From Enteroscipio rubneri (GTDB lineage Bacteria > Actinomycetota > Coriobacteriia > Coriobacteriales > Eggerthellaceae), in contig NZ_PPEK01000013.1 of NCBI RefSeq assembly GCF_002899715.1, forward strand, positions 1 through 64,000: a stretch of 64,000 nt of DNA. The letters are read 5' to 3'. Shown in pieces: positions 35,621 through 45,510 of this stretch. A program made the position numbers and the translations under genes. The notes under the pieces were generated by a model. That model did no database searches and was not told where the DNA came from. It was given only the letters and a program-made list of their open reading frames with translations. The first letter of the stretch is position 1, and the number at the start of each line of letters is the position of its first letter.

Positions 35621-35989
35621 TTAGAGCGTTTCCGGTGCCAGAGACACGATCTTCATGTACTTCTTGTCGCGCAGCTCGCGAGCCACCGGCCCGAAGATAC
35701 GCGTACCGCGGGGTGCGCCCGAGTTGTCGATAAGCACGCAGGCGTTCTGATCGAACTTGATATAGCTGCCGTCGGGTCGACGAACTTCCTTCTTCACGCG
35801 CACGATCACGCAACGGACGACATCGCCCTTTTTCACGTTGGTGTTCGGCGCGGCTTCTTTCACGCTGCAGATGATGACATCGCCCAGTCCCGCGTAGCGG
35901 CGCTTGGAGCCGCCCAGGACCTTGATGCACTGCACCTTGCGAGCGCCGGAGTTATCGGCCACTGCGAGCATGGTTTGCATCTGAATCAT
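35621..35989 (-). CDS. rplN: 50S ribosomal protein L14
   Basis: This 122-residue protein shows [24 protein letters not shown] and the L14 signature near [24 protein letters not shown], ending with [18 protein letters not shown]. Length is exactly that of the family. Confidence 0.98.
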   Translation of the reverse strand: MIQMQTMLAVADNSGARKVQCIKVLGGSKRRYAGLGDVIICSVKEAAPNTNVKKGDVVRCVIVRVKKEVRRPDGSYIKFDQNACVLIDNSGAPRGTRIFGPVARELRDKKYMKIVSLAPETL

Positions 35990-36038
35990 TGCTTCAACCT
36001 AACTTTCATCTCGGTAATCCGAAGGGGTTGCCGTTGGA

Positions 36039-36299
36039 CTACTTGGCCTTCTCGACGATCTTCACCAGACGCCAGCGCTTCAGCTTCGACAGCGGGCGGG
36101 TTTCCATGATCTGCACGGTGTCGCCGATGCCGGCCTCGTTGTTCTCGTCATGGGCGTGGAACTTCTTGGACGTTGTCATCATCTTGCCGTACACCGGATG
36201 CGGCTTGCGCTCCTTGACGAGCACGACGCAGGTCTTATCGTTGACAGCGCTCACGACGATGCCCTGACGGACCTTGCGGGAGTTGCGATCTTCACTCAT
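36039..36299 (-). CDS. rpsQ: 30S ribosomal protein S17
   Basis: This 86-residue OB-fold protein shows [37 protein letters not shown] and the end [23 protein letters not shown], all typical of S17. Confidence 0.97.
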   Translation of the reverse strand: MSEDRNSRKVRQGIVVSAVNDKTCVVLVKERKPHPVYGKMMTTSKKFHAHDENNEAGIGDTVQIMETRPLSKLKRWRLVKIVEKAK

Positions 36300-36326
36300 G
36301 TAAATTCAACCTTCCTAACCGTCAAG

Positions 36327-36521
36327 CTAAGCGCTCAGCTCGCGGGCACGCATCTCAGTCTGGATGCGTGCGATGTCCTTCTTGACCTGCTTCACACGAG
36401 CGGTATTGTCGAGCTGGCTCGTGGCCATCTGGAAGCGCAGGTTGAAAAGCTCCGCGCGCGCTTCCTTGAGTTTCGCCTGCAAATCGTCGGCAGACAGCTC
36501 ACGGATCTCTGCTGCTTTCAT
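36327..36521 (-). CDS. rpmC: 50S ribosomal protein L29
   Basis: This 64-residue helical protein shows [20 protein letters not shown] and [20 protein letters not shown], the L29 hallmark. Its ATG directly follows the rplP stop with no gap. L29 lies beside L23 at the peptide exit tunnel. Confidence 0.96.
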   Translation of the reverse strand: MKAAEIRELSADDLQAKLKEARAELFNLRFQMATSQLDNTARVKQVKKDIARIQTEMRARELSA

Positions 36522-36944
36522 TTATTCCTGCCCTTCCGTTTCCTTGGAAACAATCTTGCACTTGATGGGCAACTTGTTGATGGCGAGACGCAGGGCCTCC
36601 TTGGCGGTCTCCTCGTCGACGCCGTCGATCTCGAACATGATGCGGCCGGGCTTGACGACCGCGACCCATGCCTCAGGATTGCCCTTGCCGGAACCCATGC
36701 GGGTTTCGGCCGGCTTCTGCGTGATCGGCTTATCCGGGAAGATTGTGATCCACACCTTGCCGCCGCGCTTCATGTGACGGGTCATGGCGATACGGGCCGC
36801 CTCGATCTGGCGGTTGGTGATCCAATGTGCCTCAAGGGCCTGGATGCCGTACGTGCCGTGGTTCAGCCGGGTTCCGCCTTTGGCCTTGCCCTTCATGGAA
36901 CCACGTTGCACCTTGCGGTGCTTGACGCGCTTAGGTACGAGCAT
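36522..36944 (-). CDS. rplP: 50S ribosomal protein L16
   Basis: This 140-residue protein shows [19 protein letters not shown], the [19 protein letters not shown] segment and [20 protein letters not shown], all L16 signatures. Stop and start codons of neighbouring genes abut on both sides. Confidence 0.98.
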   Translation of the reverse strand: MLVPKRVKHRKVQRGSMKGKAKGGTRLNHGTYGIQALEAHWITNRQIEAARIAMTRHMKRGGKVWITIFPDKPITQKPAETRMGSGKGNPEAWVAVVKPGRIMFEIDGVDEETAKEALRLAINKLPIKCKIVSKETEGQE

Positions 36945-37658
36945 TTACTTGCGCCCCCTCTCGTTGCGGTCGTTACGACGGGAACGGCTCGGACGGGAGC
37001 TGCCCTCGAGCGCCGGCTGCGGCGCTTTCTGGCCAGGAAGCATCTCGCCGTGGTACACCCACACCTGCACGCCGATGGAACCCATCGTGGTGGCGGCGGT
37101 GGCGAAGCCGTAATCAATCTTCGCGCGCAGCGTGTGCAGCGGCACGCGGCCCTCGCGGTACCACTCGCGACGGCTCATCTCCGCGCCGCCCAAGCGGCCG
37201 GAGCACTGGATGCGGATACCCTTGGCACCGCTCTTGCGGGCGGACTGAACCGCCTTGCGCATGGCGCGGCGGAAGGCCACGCGGCCCTCGAGCTGTTCCG
37301 CAACGGACTGAGCGATGAGCGCAGCGTCAAGTTCGGGGCGCTTGACCTCGATGACTTCGATGGACACGGGGCCGTTGGCCACCTTGTCGAGCTTCTTGCG
37401 CAGGGCGTCGATCTCAGCGCCCTTCTTGCCGATCACAACGCCCGGGCGGGCCGTGGTGATGACGATCTTGATCTTGTCGCCGGCGCGCTCGATCTCGACC
37501 TTGGAGACGGCGGCACGGGCGAGCTGCTTGTCCAAAAACTTCCTGATGGCCAAGTCGTTTTCCAGGTTCTTGGCGTAATCCTTATCGGCGTACCAGCGGC
37601 TGCGCCATTCCTCGGTGATACCGAGGCGGAACCCGGTAGGGCTAACCTTCTGACCCAT
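36945..37658 (-). CDS. rpsC: 30S ribosomal protein S3
   Basis: This 237-residue protein shows [20 protein letters not shown], a KH domain with [16 protein letters not shown], and the C-terminal part with [24 protein letters not shown] precedes the ATG. The C-terminus is arginine-rich. Confidence 0.97.
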   Translation of the reverse strand: MGQKVSPTGFRLGITEEWRSRWYADKDYAKNLENDLAIRKFLDKQLARAAVSKVEIERAGDKIKIVITTARPGVVIGKKGAEIDALRKKLDKVANGPVSIEVIEVKRPELDAALIAQSVAEQLEGRVAFRRAMRKAVQSARKSGAKGIRIQCSGRLGGAEMSRREWYREGRVPLHTLRAKIDYGFATAATTMGSIGVQVWVYHGEMLPGQKAPQPALEGSSRPSRSRRNDRNERGRK

Positions 37659-37662
37659 GCGC

Positions 37663-38004
37663 TTATGCCTCCTCTCGCGGTGCTACGATGATCGTGATGT
37701 GGCTCGTGCGCTTGCGAATGCGCGACGCGGAACCCTTGGCGCGCGGACGGATACGCTTCAGTGTGGGGCCTTCATCAGCGAAGGCCGTCTTCACGACGAG
37801 CGTCTCCGGGCGCACGTGATGCAGGTGCTCAGCGTTGGCCACGGCGGAGTTCAGCGTCTTCTCCACGATCTCCGCAGCGCCGCGGTTCGTGAACTGCAAG
37901 ATCTCACGAGCCTGAGGCACGGACTTGCCGCGGATCAGATCGACCACGATGCGCGCCTTGCGGGGCGAAACGCGGACGTAGCGTGCTATTGCTTTAGCTT
38001 CCAT
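37663..38004 (-). CDS. rplV: 50S ribosomal protein L22
   Basis: This 113-residue protein shows [20 protein letters not shown] and ends in the beta-hairpin tip region [23 protein letters not shown] that lines the exit tunnel. Length is normal. Confidence 0.97.
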   Translation of the reverse strand: MEAKAIARYVRVSPRKARIVVDLIRGKSVPQAREILQFTNRGAAEIVEKTLNSAVANAEHLHHVRPETLVVKTAFADEGPTLKRIRPRAKGSASRIRKRTSHITIIVAPREEA

Positions 38005-38017
38005 TGTTCACCCCTTC

Positions 38018-38290
38018 TTATCGCTTGCCCTTGTCGGCGGAGTGACCCTTGAACGTGCGGGTCGGGGCGAATTCGCCCAGCTTGTGGCCGACCATGGATT
38101 CTGTAATGTATACCGGCACGTGCTTGCGGCCATCATGGACGGCGATGGTGTGGCCCACCATCTCCGGGAAGATGGTGCTTGCGCGCGACCAGGTCTTGAC
38201 GACGTTCTTCTCGCCTGCCGCATTCATCTTCTCGATGCGATCAAGAAGGCGCGGTTCGACGAAAGGACCCTTTTTCAAACTTCTGCTCAC
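38018..38290 (-). CDS. rpsS: 30S ribosomal protein S19
   Basis: This 90-residue protein shows [39 protein letters not shown] and [15 protein letters not shown]. The start codon is GTG with AAGGAGT seven bases upstream. Confidence 0.97.
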   Translation of the reverse strand: MSRSLKKGPFVEPRLLDRIEKMNAAGEKNVVKTWSRASTIFPEMVGHTIAVHDGRKHVPVYITESMVGHKLGEFAPTRTFKGHSADKGKR

Positions 38291-38312
38291 TATTACTCCT
38301 TAACGCTTAGCG

Positions 38313-39143
38313 CTACTTCTTGCGGCGGCGGATGATCAGGCGGCTCGAAGCCTTCTTCGGATTGCGGGTACGATGGCCCTTCGTCGGAACGCCCCACGGA
38401 GTGACCGGATGGCGACCGGCGGACTTGTTCTTGCCCTCGCCGCCGCCATGCGGGTGATCGACCGGGTTCATGACCGTACCGCGAACGGTGGGACGGATGC
38501 CCTTCCAGCGATTACGGCCGGCCTTTCCGACGCGAATGTTGGCATGCTCGGCGTTGCCAACCTCGCCGATGGTGGCACGGCAGGTGACGAGCACGCGGCG
38601 CATCTCGGAGGACGGCATGCGGAGGATGGCGTACTTGCCTTCCTTGCCCATGAGCTGAATGCTCGTACCGGCGGAGCGGGCGATAGCGGCGCCCTTGCCA
38701 GGCTGGAGCTCGACGGCGTGAATGAGCGTGCCGACGGGGATGTTCGTCAACTGCATGGCGTTGCCCGGCTTGATATCGGCCTCGGGACCGCTCATGACAA
38801 CGTCGCCCACGCGGAGGCCCTTCGGGTGAAGGATGTAGCGCTTCTCGCCGTCGGCGTAGTTCAGAAGCGCGATGCGCGCCGAGCGGTTCGGGTCGTACTC
38901 GATGGTTGCGACCTTCGCGGGGACGCCGTCCTTGTTGCGCTTGAAGTCGATGATGCGATAGCGGCGCTTGTTGCCGCCGCCCTGGTGGCGCGTCGTGATG
39001 CGGCCGTAGTTGTTGCGGCCGGCCTTGTTCGACAGCGGCGCAAGCAGAGACTTCTCCGGCTTGTCCGTCGTGATCTCGGCGAAGTCCGAGACCGTCTGGA
39101 AGCGTCGGCCGGGGCTTGTCGGCTTGTACTGTTTAACTCCCAT
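38313..39143 (-). CDS. rplB: 50S ribosomal protein L2
   Basis: This 276-residue protein begins [21 protein letters not shown] and contains [18 protein letters not shown] and the highly conserved [13 protein letters not shown] loop near the peptidyl transferase centre. It is the first gene of the second ribosomal block, with its own promoter about 175 bases upstream, because the usual preceding gene rplW lies 10.7 kb away. Confidence 0.97.
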   Translation of the reverse strand: MGVKQYKPTSPGRRFQTVSDFAEITTDKPEKSLLAPLSNKAGRNNYGRITTRHQGGGNKRRYRIIDFKRNKDGVPAKVATIEYDPNRSARIALLNYADGEKRYILHPKGLRVGDVVMSGPEADIKPGNAMQLTNIPVGTLIHAVELQPGKGAAIARSAGTSIQLMGKEGKYAILRMPSSEMRRVLVTCRATIGEVGNAEHANIRVGKAGRNRWKGIRPTVRGTVMNPVDHPHGGGEGKNKSAGRHPVTPWGVPTKGHRTRNPKKASSRLIIRRRKK

Positions 39144-39316
39144 GTCTTTCCTTTCTTCGGTTTTCTGCTCGCACGCACACTCCCTGCGCACCCCAGAAAA
39201 CCCTGCTGACCTGTGTGGCCTCGCTCGCCGTGCCCCGTCTTGAATGGAGTGAGACGTCACGACTCCGAGTATCCACGCCTCCGGGTGTGTCCATACACAA
39301 CCAGACGCAAACGAGA

Positions 39317-39345
39317 ATTATACGCAGAAAGCGCCTGGTAATCAA
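39317..39345 (-). promoter_or_regulatory. Near-consensus promoter for the rplB block
   Basis: On the minus strand TTGATT (39345-39340) and a perfect TATAAT (39322-39317) are exactly 17 bases apart. The leader to rplB would be about 165 bases. The rest of the 39144-39486 gap shows no gene. This promoter explains how the separated operon half is transcribed. Confidence 0.8.
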
Positions 39346-39486
39346 GGACTATTTTCATAGACACAACCTGAGCACAACGGTCACGGTCGGTTCCCGATCA
39401 CGGAGAGCGCAGACGCAGTCAAGGTTATCGACGCGCAGTCGACATGGACGCGGACAACAGGCCCGCACTTGGCACGAGCATGAGCG

Positions 39487-39879
39487 TCAGGCGAAATGTT
39501 TTAGAAGGCTGACGGCGGCGGGCTGCAATCCGGGAGCAGCGCCGGAAAGCGTTCCTGCGGCGATGGATCCCAGGATATCGCGCGCGGCAGCGGCCTGCTC
39601 GGGCGGAACCTCCTGGTTCGGATCAAGCAGTGCCGCAAGGCCCCTCATGGCATCTGCGCCTAAAGCCTCGTTCAAACCCGGACCGCGGTAATCCCGCAAG
39701 AAGCGAGCTATGTTCACAATGTCAGACGCATCGTTGAGCGAGACGAGAACTCGGCCATCGTCCGTGCGCATGCTCTTGGCCGTAGCCGGCAGCCGTGCAA
39801 AACCGCCCGACGCGAGACCACCCGCGATCATTCTGACCTCGTCGGTTCCCTCAGCGCCTTCCCTATCGCTTCCGTCCAT
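39487..39879 (-). CDS. Hypothetical protein, about 130 residues
   Basis: The ATG at 39879 follows GAGAGGATA and gives a 130-residue soluble protein that I do not recognise. It begins with an acidic stretch, has a basic central part, and has an Ala/Leu/Pro-rich helical C-terminal half (ALGADAMRGLAALLDP and PPEQAAAARDILGSIAAG). No membrane span or signal is visible. It lies downstream of the trigger-factor-like gene and upstream of the rplB promoter on the same strand. Confidence 0.55.
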   Translation of the reverse strand: MDGSDREGAEGTDEVRMIAGGLASGGFARLPATAKSMRTDDGRVLVSLNDASDIVNIARFLRDYRGPGLNEALGADAMRGLAALLDPNQEVPPEQAAAARDILGSIAAGTLSGAAPGLQPAAVSLLKHFA

Positions 39880-40031
39880 ACGATATCCTCTCTTCGACAA
39901 CGCAAGGCTCGCCTGACCTTCGCGTCGCGCGAGCGAAACCACGATCGAACGTGCCGATCAGGCTCGGTCGTTCAACCAGCCGACGGTCTGCGACACGCGG
40001 CTTTGTCGGCGATCTTCCCTGCATCTTATTA

Positions 40032-41618
40032 TCACGAATCAAACTCGAATCCGCGCACAAGATTCGTCCGGTTGTCAACAATTAGCCCGTTACCGGCTCC
40101 GAGAAGAGCGCCGTTCCTCAAAAAACGACGCTCTCCGCCCCGAGAAACAGCGAGCACGAGAAGAGAACGCCCCGTTCGCGCCCTCCTCTTCGACGCAACC
40201 GTACCCGGCCTACTCGGCGTTCTCCTTCTCTTCCTTCTCGTCGGCTTTCGGATCGACCTTCTTCGCATGCTCTTCGGTCTTCGGATCATCCTTCCCGGCC
40301 TGCGCCTTCTCCCCTTCGCACTCGCGTTCACGGCGGAGTCCTCCGGATCCTTGACGACCACCTCAGCATGCGAGAGCAGCCAAGCGTTGGCTTTCATGCG
40401 CTGCGCGAGCTCCCGCAGCGCGAAGCTGCGCCCGCTCTCCTCCATCTCGCGACGCGCGGCGGCAGGATTCTGGGGATTCATGGCACGAGCCGCTTCGTCG
40501 AGATCCGCATCGTCGAGCGTCATGCCCTCGTGACGGAACAGCGCATCAAGGGCGTACCCCTGCGCGAGCGTTGCACGCGTCTGCAGCATCATAAGCATGC
40601 CGAACTGTTGCTCGCCTCCTTGACTTTGTATGAATTGCTCGAATGGAATGCCCTGTTGGGCGAGCTGCGCGCGCATGTTTGCCACGAGGTTTTGCTGCGT
40701 CGACTCGTACACCGCGTCGTCGATGCGACCCTTGAACCGCTTTGCCAGCTCAGCGGCGGCAGCCTGCAGCTTGTAGTTCTCATATTGGGCGCGACGTTCG
40801 GTGCCGAGACGCTCCTCTACGCTGCTGCGCAGCGCCTCGGCACCGCGATACATGGGCATGTTCTGCGAAACCCATTCGTCGTCAATGACGGGCACGACCT
40901 TTTTCTGCATCTCCCTGATCGTGACCGTACAATCGATGACGGGCGCTTTCTCGCCGCCGGGCATCTCGAAGGAAAACGATTTCGACTCTCCCACGTTCAT
41001 TCCGATCAGCTGCGACTCGAAGCTCGGAGGCATGAAGCTCATGCCCGTGATGTAGGTGCGTCCTTCGGTGGACAGGTTGTCCATCTTCTCGCCATCCTGG
41101 AAGGCCTCCAGCGCCAACAGGAAGCTGTCGCCTTCTTCGACAGGGCGCGGCTCATCGGCTTCGAACTTCGCAAAGCTGTCCGCCAACTGCTCGAGCTGCG
41201 CGTCCACCTCGCCTTCGTCCAACGTGAAGGGCGGCACGGTGACGGTCACAGGCTCGTACGACGTGAGCTCGTAATCAGGCTTCGGAGCCACGCGAAGCTC
41301 GAATGAGAATGTCTGACCGCGCTTGAGCGGAGTCTGCGCCTGCGGCTTGGGGGGATAGGCCGGGATGATGTTGCGCTTGTCGATAGCGAAAGGTACGAGA
41401 TATTCGGCAGCCTGCTGCTGCACGAGCGCATCAAGATCCTTGATGCCCAGCTGCTCTTCAGCAAGCTGCGCGACCGTCTTGCCAGCAGCAGGCTGCAGCC
41501 CCATCTGCTGGGCGAAACCATACTGCGCCATCGTGAGCGCATGGGCGACCTCTGCAGTCGATGCGATCGCCTCCAGCAGAATGAACCCGCCGTCGACCTT
41601 CTTCTCGGTCACTTTCAT
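40032..41618 (-). CDS. tig: Trigger-factor-like chaperone with frameshifted C-terminus
   Basis: As read, this is 528 residues. The middle (about 165-255) is a clear trigger-factor FKBP-type domain with EEGDSFLLALEAFQDGE, PPSFESQLIGMNVGESKSF and VPVIDDEWVSQN, and the helical C-terminal domain follows to about residue 425. The N-terminal part is diverged: where trigger factors have the ribosome-docking GFRxGK loop, here MGLQPAAGK appears. From about residue 435 the frame gives an arginine-rich tail of about 94 residues. Adding one G to the GGGG run (40311-40314, plus-strand C) restores a Lys/Glu-rich tail ending at a TAG at 40212-40210, which would make 469 residues. So a 1-base deletion or a sequencing error is likely. 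Function as a nascent-chain chaperone is inferred. Confidence 0.75.
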   Translation of the reverse strand: MKVTEKKVDGGFILLEAIASTAEVAHALTMAQYGFAQQMGLQPAAGKTVAQLAEEQLGIKDLDALVQQQAAEYLVPFAIDKRNIIPAYPPKPQAQTPLKRGQTFSFELRVAPKPDYELTSYEPVTVTVPPFTLDEGEVDAQLEQLADSFAKFEADEPRPVEEGDSFLLALEAFQDGEKMDNLSTEGRTYITGMSFMPPSFESQLIGMNVGESKSFSFEMPGGEKAPVIDCTVTIREMQKKVVPVIDDEWVSQNMPMYRGAEALRSSVEERLGTERRAQYENYKLQAAAAELAKRFKGRIDDAVYESTQQNLVANMRAQLAQQGIPFEQFIQSQGGEQQFGMLMMLQTRATLAQGYALDALFRHEGMTLDDADLDEAARAMNPQNPAAARREMEESGRSFALRELAQRMKANAWLLSHAEVVVKDPEDSAVNASAKGRRRRPGRMIRRPKSMRRRSIRKPTRRKRRRTPSRPGTVASKRRARTGRSLLVLAVSRGGERRFLRNGALLGAGNGLIVDNRTNLVRGFEFDS

Positions 41619-41656
41619 GAAAGATCCCCTATCTCGTCTCCAATCGTCGATGAGCT

Positions 41657-41662
41657 ATTGTA
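41657..41662 (-). promoter_or_regulatory. Weak -10 candidate for the trigger-factor-like gene
   Basis: TACAAT on the minus strand lies about 39 bases before the start. No good -35 hexamer accompanies it. The 264-base gap to the permease gene otherwise shows no recognisable feature. Confidence 0.3.
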
Positions 41663-41882
41663 GCGCACCGAAGCCACGCCGCACTCCGCGTCGTTCCGCA
41701 CCATCGAATAACCCGCCAGGACCCGAATCCTCTCCCATGCCGCCAAGCGTGCTCAATCTTGAGCATGGAAACGGCGGAAGGTCCGTCGCAGGGCCTACAC
41801 GAGCCGAACAGCCCAGCGGACCGGTCGTGCGAACATGGTTGCATGCATCACGCCCTCCGCTGCCAGAACCCTTCGCCAAAAG

Positions 41883-44800
41883 CTATTCGTTCGACTTGAG
41901 GCTCTCCACCATGTCGATACGGCGCAGCTTGCCCCGCATCGCCAGCATGACGAGCACGGTGAACAGCATGGTGAGCGCAAACGCGATCACGAAGCTTGCA
42001 ACATGAATCTCGCGGCCGAACATCACCTGGTTGACCTCGGCGGTGACCACGACGAAGCTCTCCATCCACACGCCCAGCACAAGTCCGACCGCGCAGCCGA
42101 TGGCCGCCAGCAGGAACGTCTCGCGGTAGATATAGGCGTTTACTTCGCGAGGCGTGAAGCCGAGCACCTTGAGCGTGGCGATTTCGCGCACCCGTTCGGT
42201 GATATTGATGTTCGTGAGGTTGTACAGCACGATGAACGCGAGCGAGGCGGCGGCCACCACAAGCACCACCACGATCATGTTCACGCTCGAGAGCATGTCG
42301 CGGTAGGCTTCGATTGTTTCATCGTTGTAGGCGACCGTCTTCACTCCCTCGATGGCGCCGAGCTTCTCGGTGAGCTCGGCGCGTGCATCGGAATCGGTGG
42401 TGGTGACGGCCAAGATCGTCGTGAACGAGGGCCGTTCGCCCATGAGTTCGTCGTAGCGGTCGGGTCCGACGAACACGTAGTTGTAGATGTAGTTCTCCAT
42501 GACGCCGGTCGCCTCGACGGCGTGTGGCGACCCCGTGGCGTTGCCGATGGCGTCCTGCTCGGTGAGCTGCACGTCTTCGCCCGCCGCGACGCCCAGCTGA
42601 TCGGCCAGCTTCTCGCTCAAAACGACGCCGGCATTTCCCAGCTCAAGGGGCTCATGGCCCACGCGCGTGCGCATGAGGACAAACTCGTCCAAGCGCGAGG
42701 GTTCCTCCGGCACGACCACCTGGACGGGCACGTCGGCATCGTCAGGGCCGCTCGCCAGCATGTTCGAACGCTCAGCCCGCATGTGCGAGCTCACATAGCG
42801 CGAATCGTCCAGCAGGTCGTCGAGCTGGTCCCGGGAGGCACGTGGAATATCCTCCTCCACCGAGATCATGGCGTTGTACTTCGTGATGGTGCCAAACTGG
42901 TTGTCGATAATGTCATTGATAGCGTCGGAAAGCCCGAGCCCTGTGAGCAGGAGCGCCGTGCAACCCGCAATGCCGATGACGGTCATGACGAAGCGCTTCT
43001 TGTAGCGGAACAGATTGCGGAACGTCACCTTCCATGAAAACGAAAGGCGCCGCCATACCGGCCCCACACGCTCGAGCAGGATGCGTTTGCCTGCCTTCGG
43101 CGCACGCGGCAGCATGAGTGTAGCAGGACGCTCGCGCAGCGTCGCGGCTGCGGCTGCGGCCGTGGCGATGAGCGTCACGCCCACGCCGAGGCCGCCGGCG
43201 AGCGCGGCAAGGGGCCAGTCGATGGGCAGCGGCAGCGGCTGGGCGGGCACGAAGTAGATAATGCCGTAAGCCTTCATGATGACGGCGGGCAGCACCTGCG
43301 AGAGAACGCCGATGCCGACGATGCTGCCTGCGACGCTGGCGGCGGCCGCATAGGCGAGATACTTCGAAGCGATGCGCCAGCGGCTGTAGCCGAGTGCTTT
43401 GAACGTGCCGATGAGCTGGCGCTCCTCCTCAACCATGCGAGTCATAGTGGTGAGTGCTACGAGCGCCGCCACAAGGAAGAAGATGAACGGGAACACCTGC
43501 GCGATGCTGTCCACGCGGTCGGCATCGGCATCGAAGCTGGCCACGCCGTAGTTGGCGGTGCGGTCCATGACGTACCAGACGGCATCGTCGATGTCGTCGA
43601 TTTGGCGTTGCGCGTCGTCAAGCTGGCGCTTCGCATCAGAGAGCCGCTCTTCGGCATCCTTCTTCTGCGCCTCGTATTCGGCAAGGCCGCTCTCGTAGTC
43701 ATTCAAGCCGCGCTCGTAGTCGGCCTTGCCCTGCGCTAGCCGCTCGCGCCCGCTCGCCAGCTGCGCAGCCGCATCGTCGAGCTGTCGCTGAGCGGCTGTC
43801 AGCTGCGCGTCGGCCTCCTGCTTGCTGGCCTCGTATTGGGCCTGCCCTTCGGCCGTCTGATCCTCCCCGGCCCTGAAGCGAGCAACAGCATCCTGCGCTT
43901 GCTCTATCTGAGCTTGGGCGTCTGCAAGCTGCTGCCCGGCCGGGACGATCTGCTCCCGGTACGTCCGATCGAGCTGCTCGCGCTGGGCGTTCAAATCCTT
44001 GAGCGTCGCCTGGGCCTCGGAGCGCTGCTGCTCGAGGTCGGCGATGGTCGCAGGCAACTGCCCTTGAGCGGTTTGAAGCGCAACGAGCTGTTGGCGGAGC
44101 TTCTCGAGAGCATCCGGATCCTGCTGATCGGGCGGCAGCGCCTCCATGGTCGCAATCTGCTCTTGCACGGCGTCTATCTGCGCTGGCAGCGCATCGAGAT
44201 TGGCCTGCGCTTCGGCGATGCCCGCGTCGATCTGCTCAATTCCCTGACGCGCCTGCGCGATGCCCGCATCTACCGCATCCGAGCCCTGCCGCCATGCGGC
44301 TGTTTTTCGAGCCAGATCATCGCTTCCCTGCTGCCATTGGGACTGCATGCCGGGAAGCGCCTGCTCGAGCGCCTCGATGGTGGCACGGTTCGCGTCGAGT
44401 TCGGCCCGGCTGGCCGCCAGCCGTGCTGCCGCGTCTGCAAGCTGCTCGTCGGCACTCGCGCGCTGGCGCTCAAGCTCGGCTTTTCCGTCGTCATAGCGCG
44501 CCTGCGCTTCGGAGAGCGTTCGTTCGTTCTCGGCTATGACGCCTGCCGCACCGTCGAGCCGAGCCTTTGCGTCGTCAAGCTGCCGTTTCGCCTCGGCCAA
44601 CTGCGTTTCGGCGTCGGCCCTCTGCCGTTCGTAGTCGGCGCGCGCATCATCCAGTTCGGTTTGGGCGTCGGCCCGCAGACCTTCTGCGCGGTCCTTTTCG
44701 CGCTCGGGCGCAATGGCCTCGATGCGATCGGTCACCTGCGTCACCCGCTCGTCGTAAGCTGCGCTGCCGGAACTTTCGTCCGCGGCGCCCACTACGGTGA

Positions 44801-45500
44801 GAAACGCCTCGGTGAACGGCAGATCCGATGAGAAGTCGCTTTCAGGCACATACATGTATTGCGTGATTGATCCGCTGCCGAGCGAGGTTGATCCCAGGCT
44901 CGAGGACGTGGCGTAGTACGGCGCGCTCACGAAGCCTACGACTGTGTACTCGTCCACCACCAGGGCGTTCTCCATGCCCTCGGCTTCCTGAGAGATACGC
45001 ACGACGTCGCCTACGCGTGCATTCTGCGCCGCCACGAGGTCGGCCGAGAGCACGCACTCCCCCGTTCGTCGGGGCCATGACCCCTCCATGAGAATGGGGC
45101 GATTCAGGTACTCGGGATCATCCGAGCGCGCATGGACACCGTCGGAAGCGTCAGACGAGCGCGCTGCGTCGGGCAACGAGTGCACGCGCGTTGCGTACTG
45201 CTCGCCCCCAATGGTGGCCATGACATCGGTCTCGTAGGCGGGCATGACGGCCTGAACGCCCTCGACATCGCGCAGCGCCGCGATGTCGTCCTCGGTGAGA
45301 CCGAGCGTCGAGAGCACCCGTACGTCCATGAGCGCGGTGCCATCGTAGAATTCGTCGGCCGCGGTTTTCATGTCGGGAGCGGTCATGCGCAGACCGGCGT
45401 AGAACCCGGTGCCGAGCGCGACGATGGCCGCGATAGCTAAAAAGCGCCCGAGCGAATGGGTGATCGAACGGAGAAGCTCTTTGTTGAACGCGCCGCTCAC
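41883..45500 (-). CDS. FtsX/MacB-type ABC permease with very long coiled-coil domain
   Basis: This 1205-residue membrane protein starts with a span at about 18-38 and a MacB-like periplasmic domain (about 40-250). A very long Ala/Gln/Glu-rich coiled coil follows from about 257 to 637, with hardly any break. Then come an FtsX domain with three spans (about 662-800, including TFKALGYSRWRIASKYLAY), a second periplasmic domain and a final FtsX domain (about 1070-1200, with EIATLKVLGFTPREVNAYIYRE). Together with the preceding ATPase gene, 10 bases upstream, it forms a complete type VII ABC machine. Such machines extract lipoproteins, export peptides or transmit force across the membrane; the coiled coil suggests a reaching or mechanical role. 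Confidence 0.85.
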   Translation of the reverse strand: MSGAFNKELLRSITHSLGRFLAIAAIVALGTGFYAGLRMTAPDMKTAADEFYDGTALMDVRVLSTLGLTEDDIAALRDVEGVQAVMPAYETDVMATIGGEQYATRVHSLPDAARSSDASDGVHARSDDPEYLNRPILMEGSWPRRTGECVLSADLVAAQNARVGDVVRISQEAEGMENALVVDEYTVVGFVSAPYYATSSSLGSTSLGSGSITQYMYVPESDFSSDLPFTEAFLTVVGAADESSGSAAYDERVTQVTDRIEAIAPEREKDRAEGLRADAQTELDDARADYERQRADAETQLAEAKRQLDDAKARLDGAAGVIAENERTLSEAQARYDDGKAELERQRASADEQLADAAARLAASRAELDANRATIEALEQALPGMQSQWQQGSDDLARKTAAWRQGSDAVDAGIAQARQGIEQIDAGIAEAQANLDALPAQIDAVQEQIATMEALPPDQQDPDALEKLRQQLVALQTAQGQLPATIADLEQQRSEAQATLKDLNAQREQLDRTYREQIVPAGQQLADAQAQIEQAQDAVARFRAGEDQTAEGQAQYEASKQEADAQLTAAQRQLDDAAAQLASGRERLAQGKADYERGLNDYESGLAEYEAQKKDAEERLSDAKRQLDDAQRQIDDIDDAVWYVMDRTANYGVASFDADADRVDSIAQVFPFIFFLVAALVALTTMTRMVEEERQLIGTFKALGYSRWRIASKYLAYAAAASVAGSIVGIGVLSQVLPAVIMKAYGIIYFVPAQPLPLPIDWPLAALAGGLGVGVTLIATAAAAAATLRERPATLMLPRAPKAGKRILLERVGPVWRRLSFSWKVTFRNLFRYKKRFVMTVIGIAGCTALLLTGLGLSDAINDIIDNQFGTITKYNAMISVEEDIPRASRDQLDDLLDDSRYVSSHMRAERSNMLASGPDDADVPVQVVVPEEPSRLDEFVLMRTRVGHEPLELGNAGVVLSEKLADQLGVAAGEDVQLTEQDAIGNATGSPHAVEATGVMENYIYNYVFVGPDRYDELMGERPSFTTILAVTTTDSDARAELTEKLGAIEGVKTVAYNDETIEAYRDMLSSVNMIVVVLVVAAASLAFIVLYNLTNINITERVREIATLKVLGFTPREVNAYIYRETFLLAAIGCAVGLVLGVWMESFVVVTAEVNQVMFGREIHVASFVIAFALTMLFTVLVMLAMRGKLRRIDMVESLKSNE

Positions 45501-45510
45501 AGACCCTCTG

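Noticed and set aside
36150-37691. A 513-residue open frame antisense to rpsQ-rpsC
   Set aside because: It lies opposite five clear ribosomal protein genes and has no motif of its own.
40300-40345. Programmed -1 frameshift in the trigger-factor-like gene
   Set aside because: No X_XXY_YYZ slippery site or convincing downstream stem is present at the switch point. A lost base in a G run is simpler.
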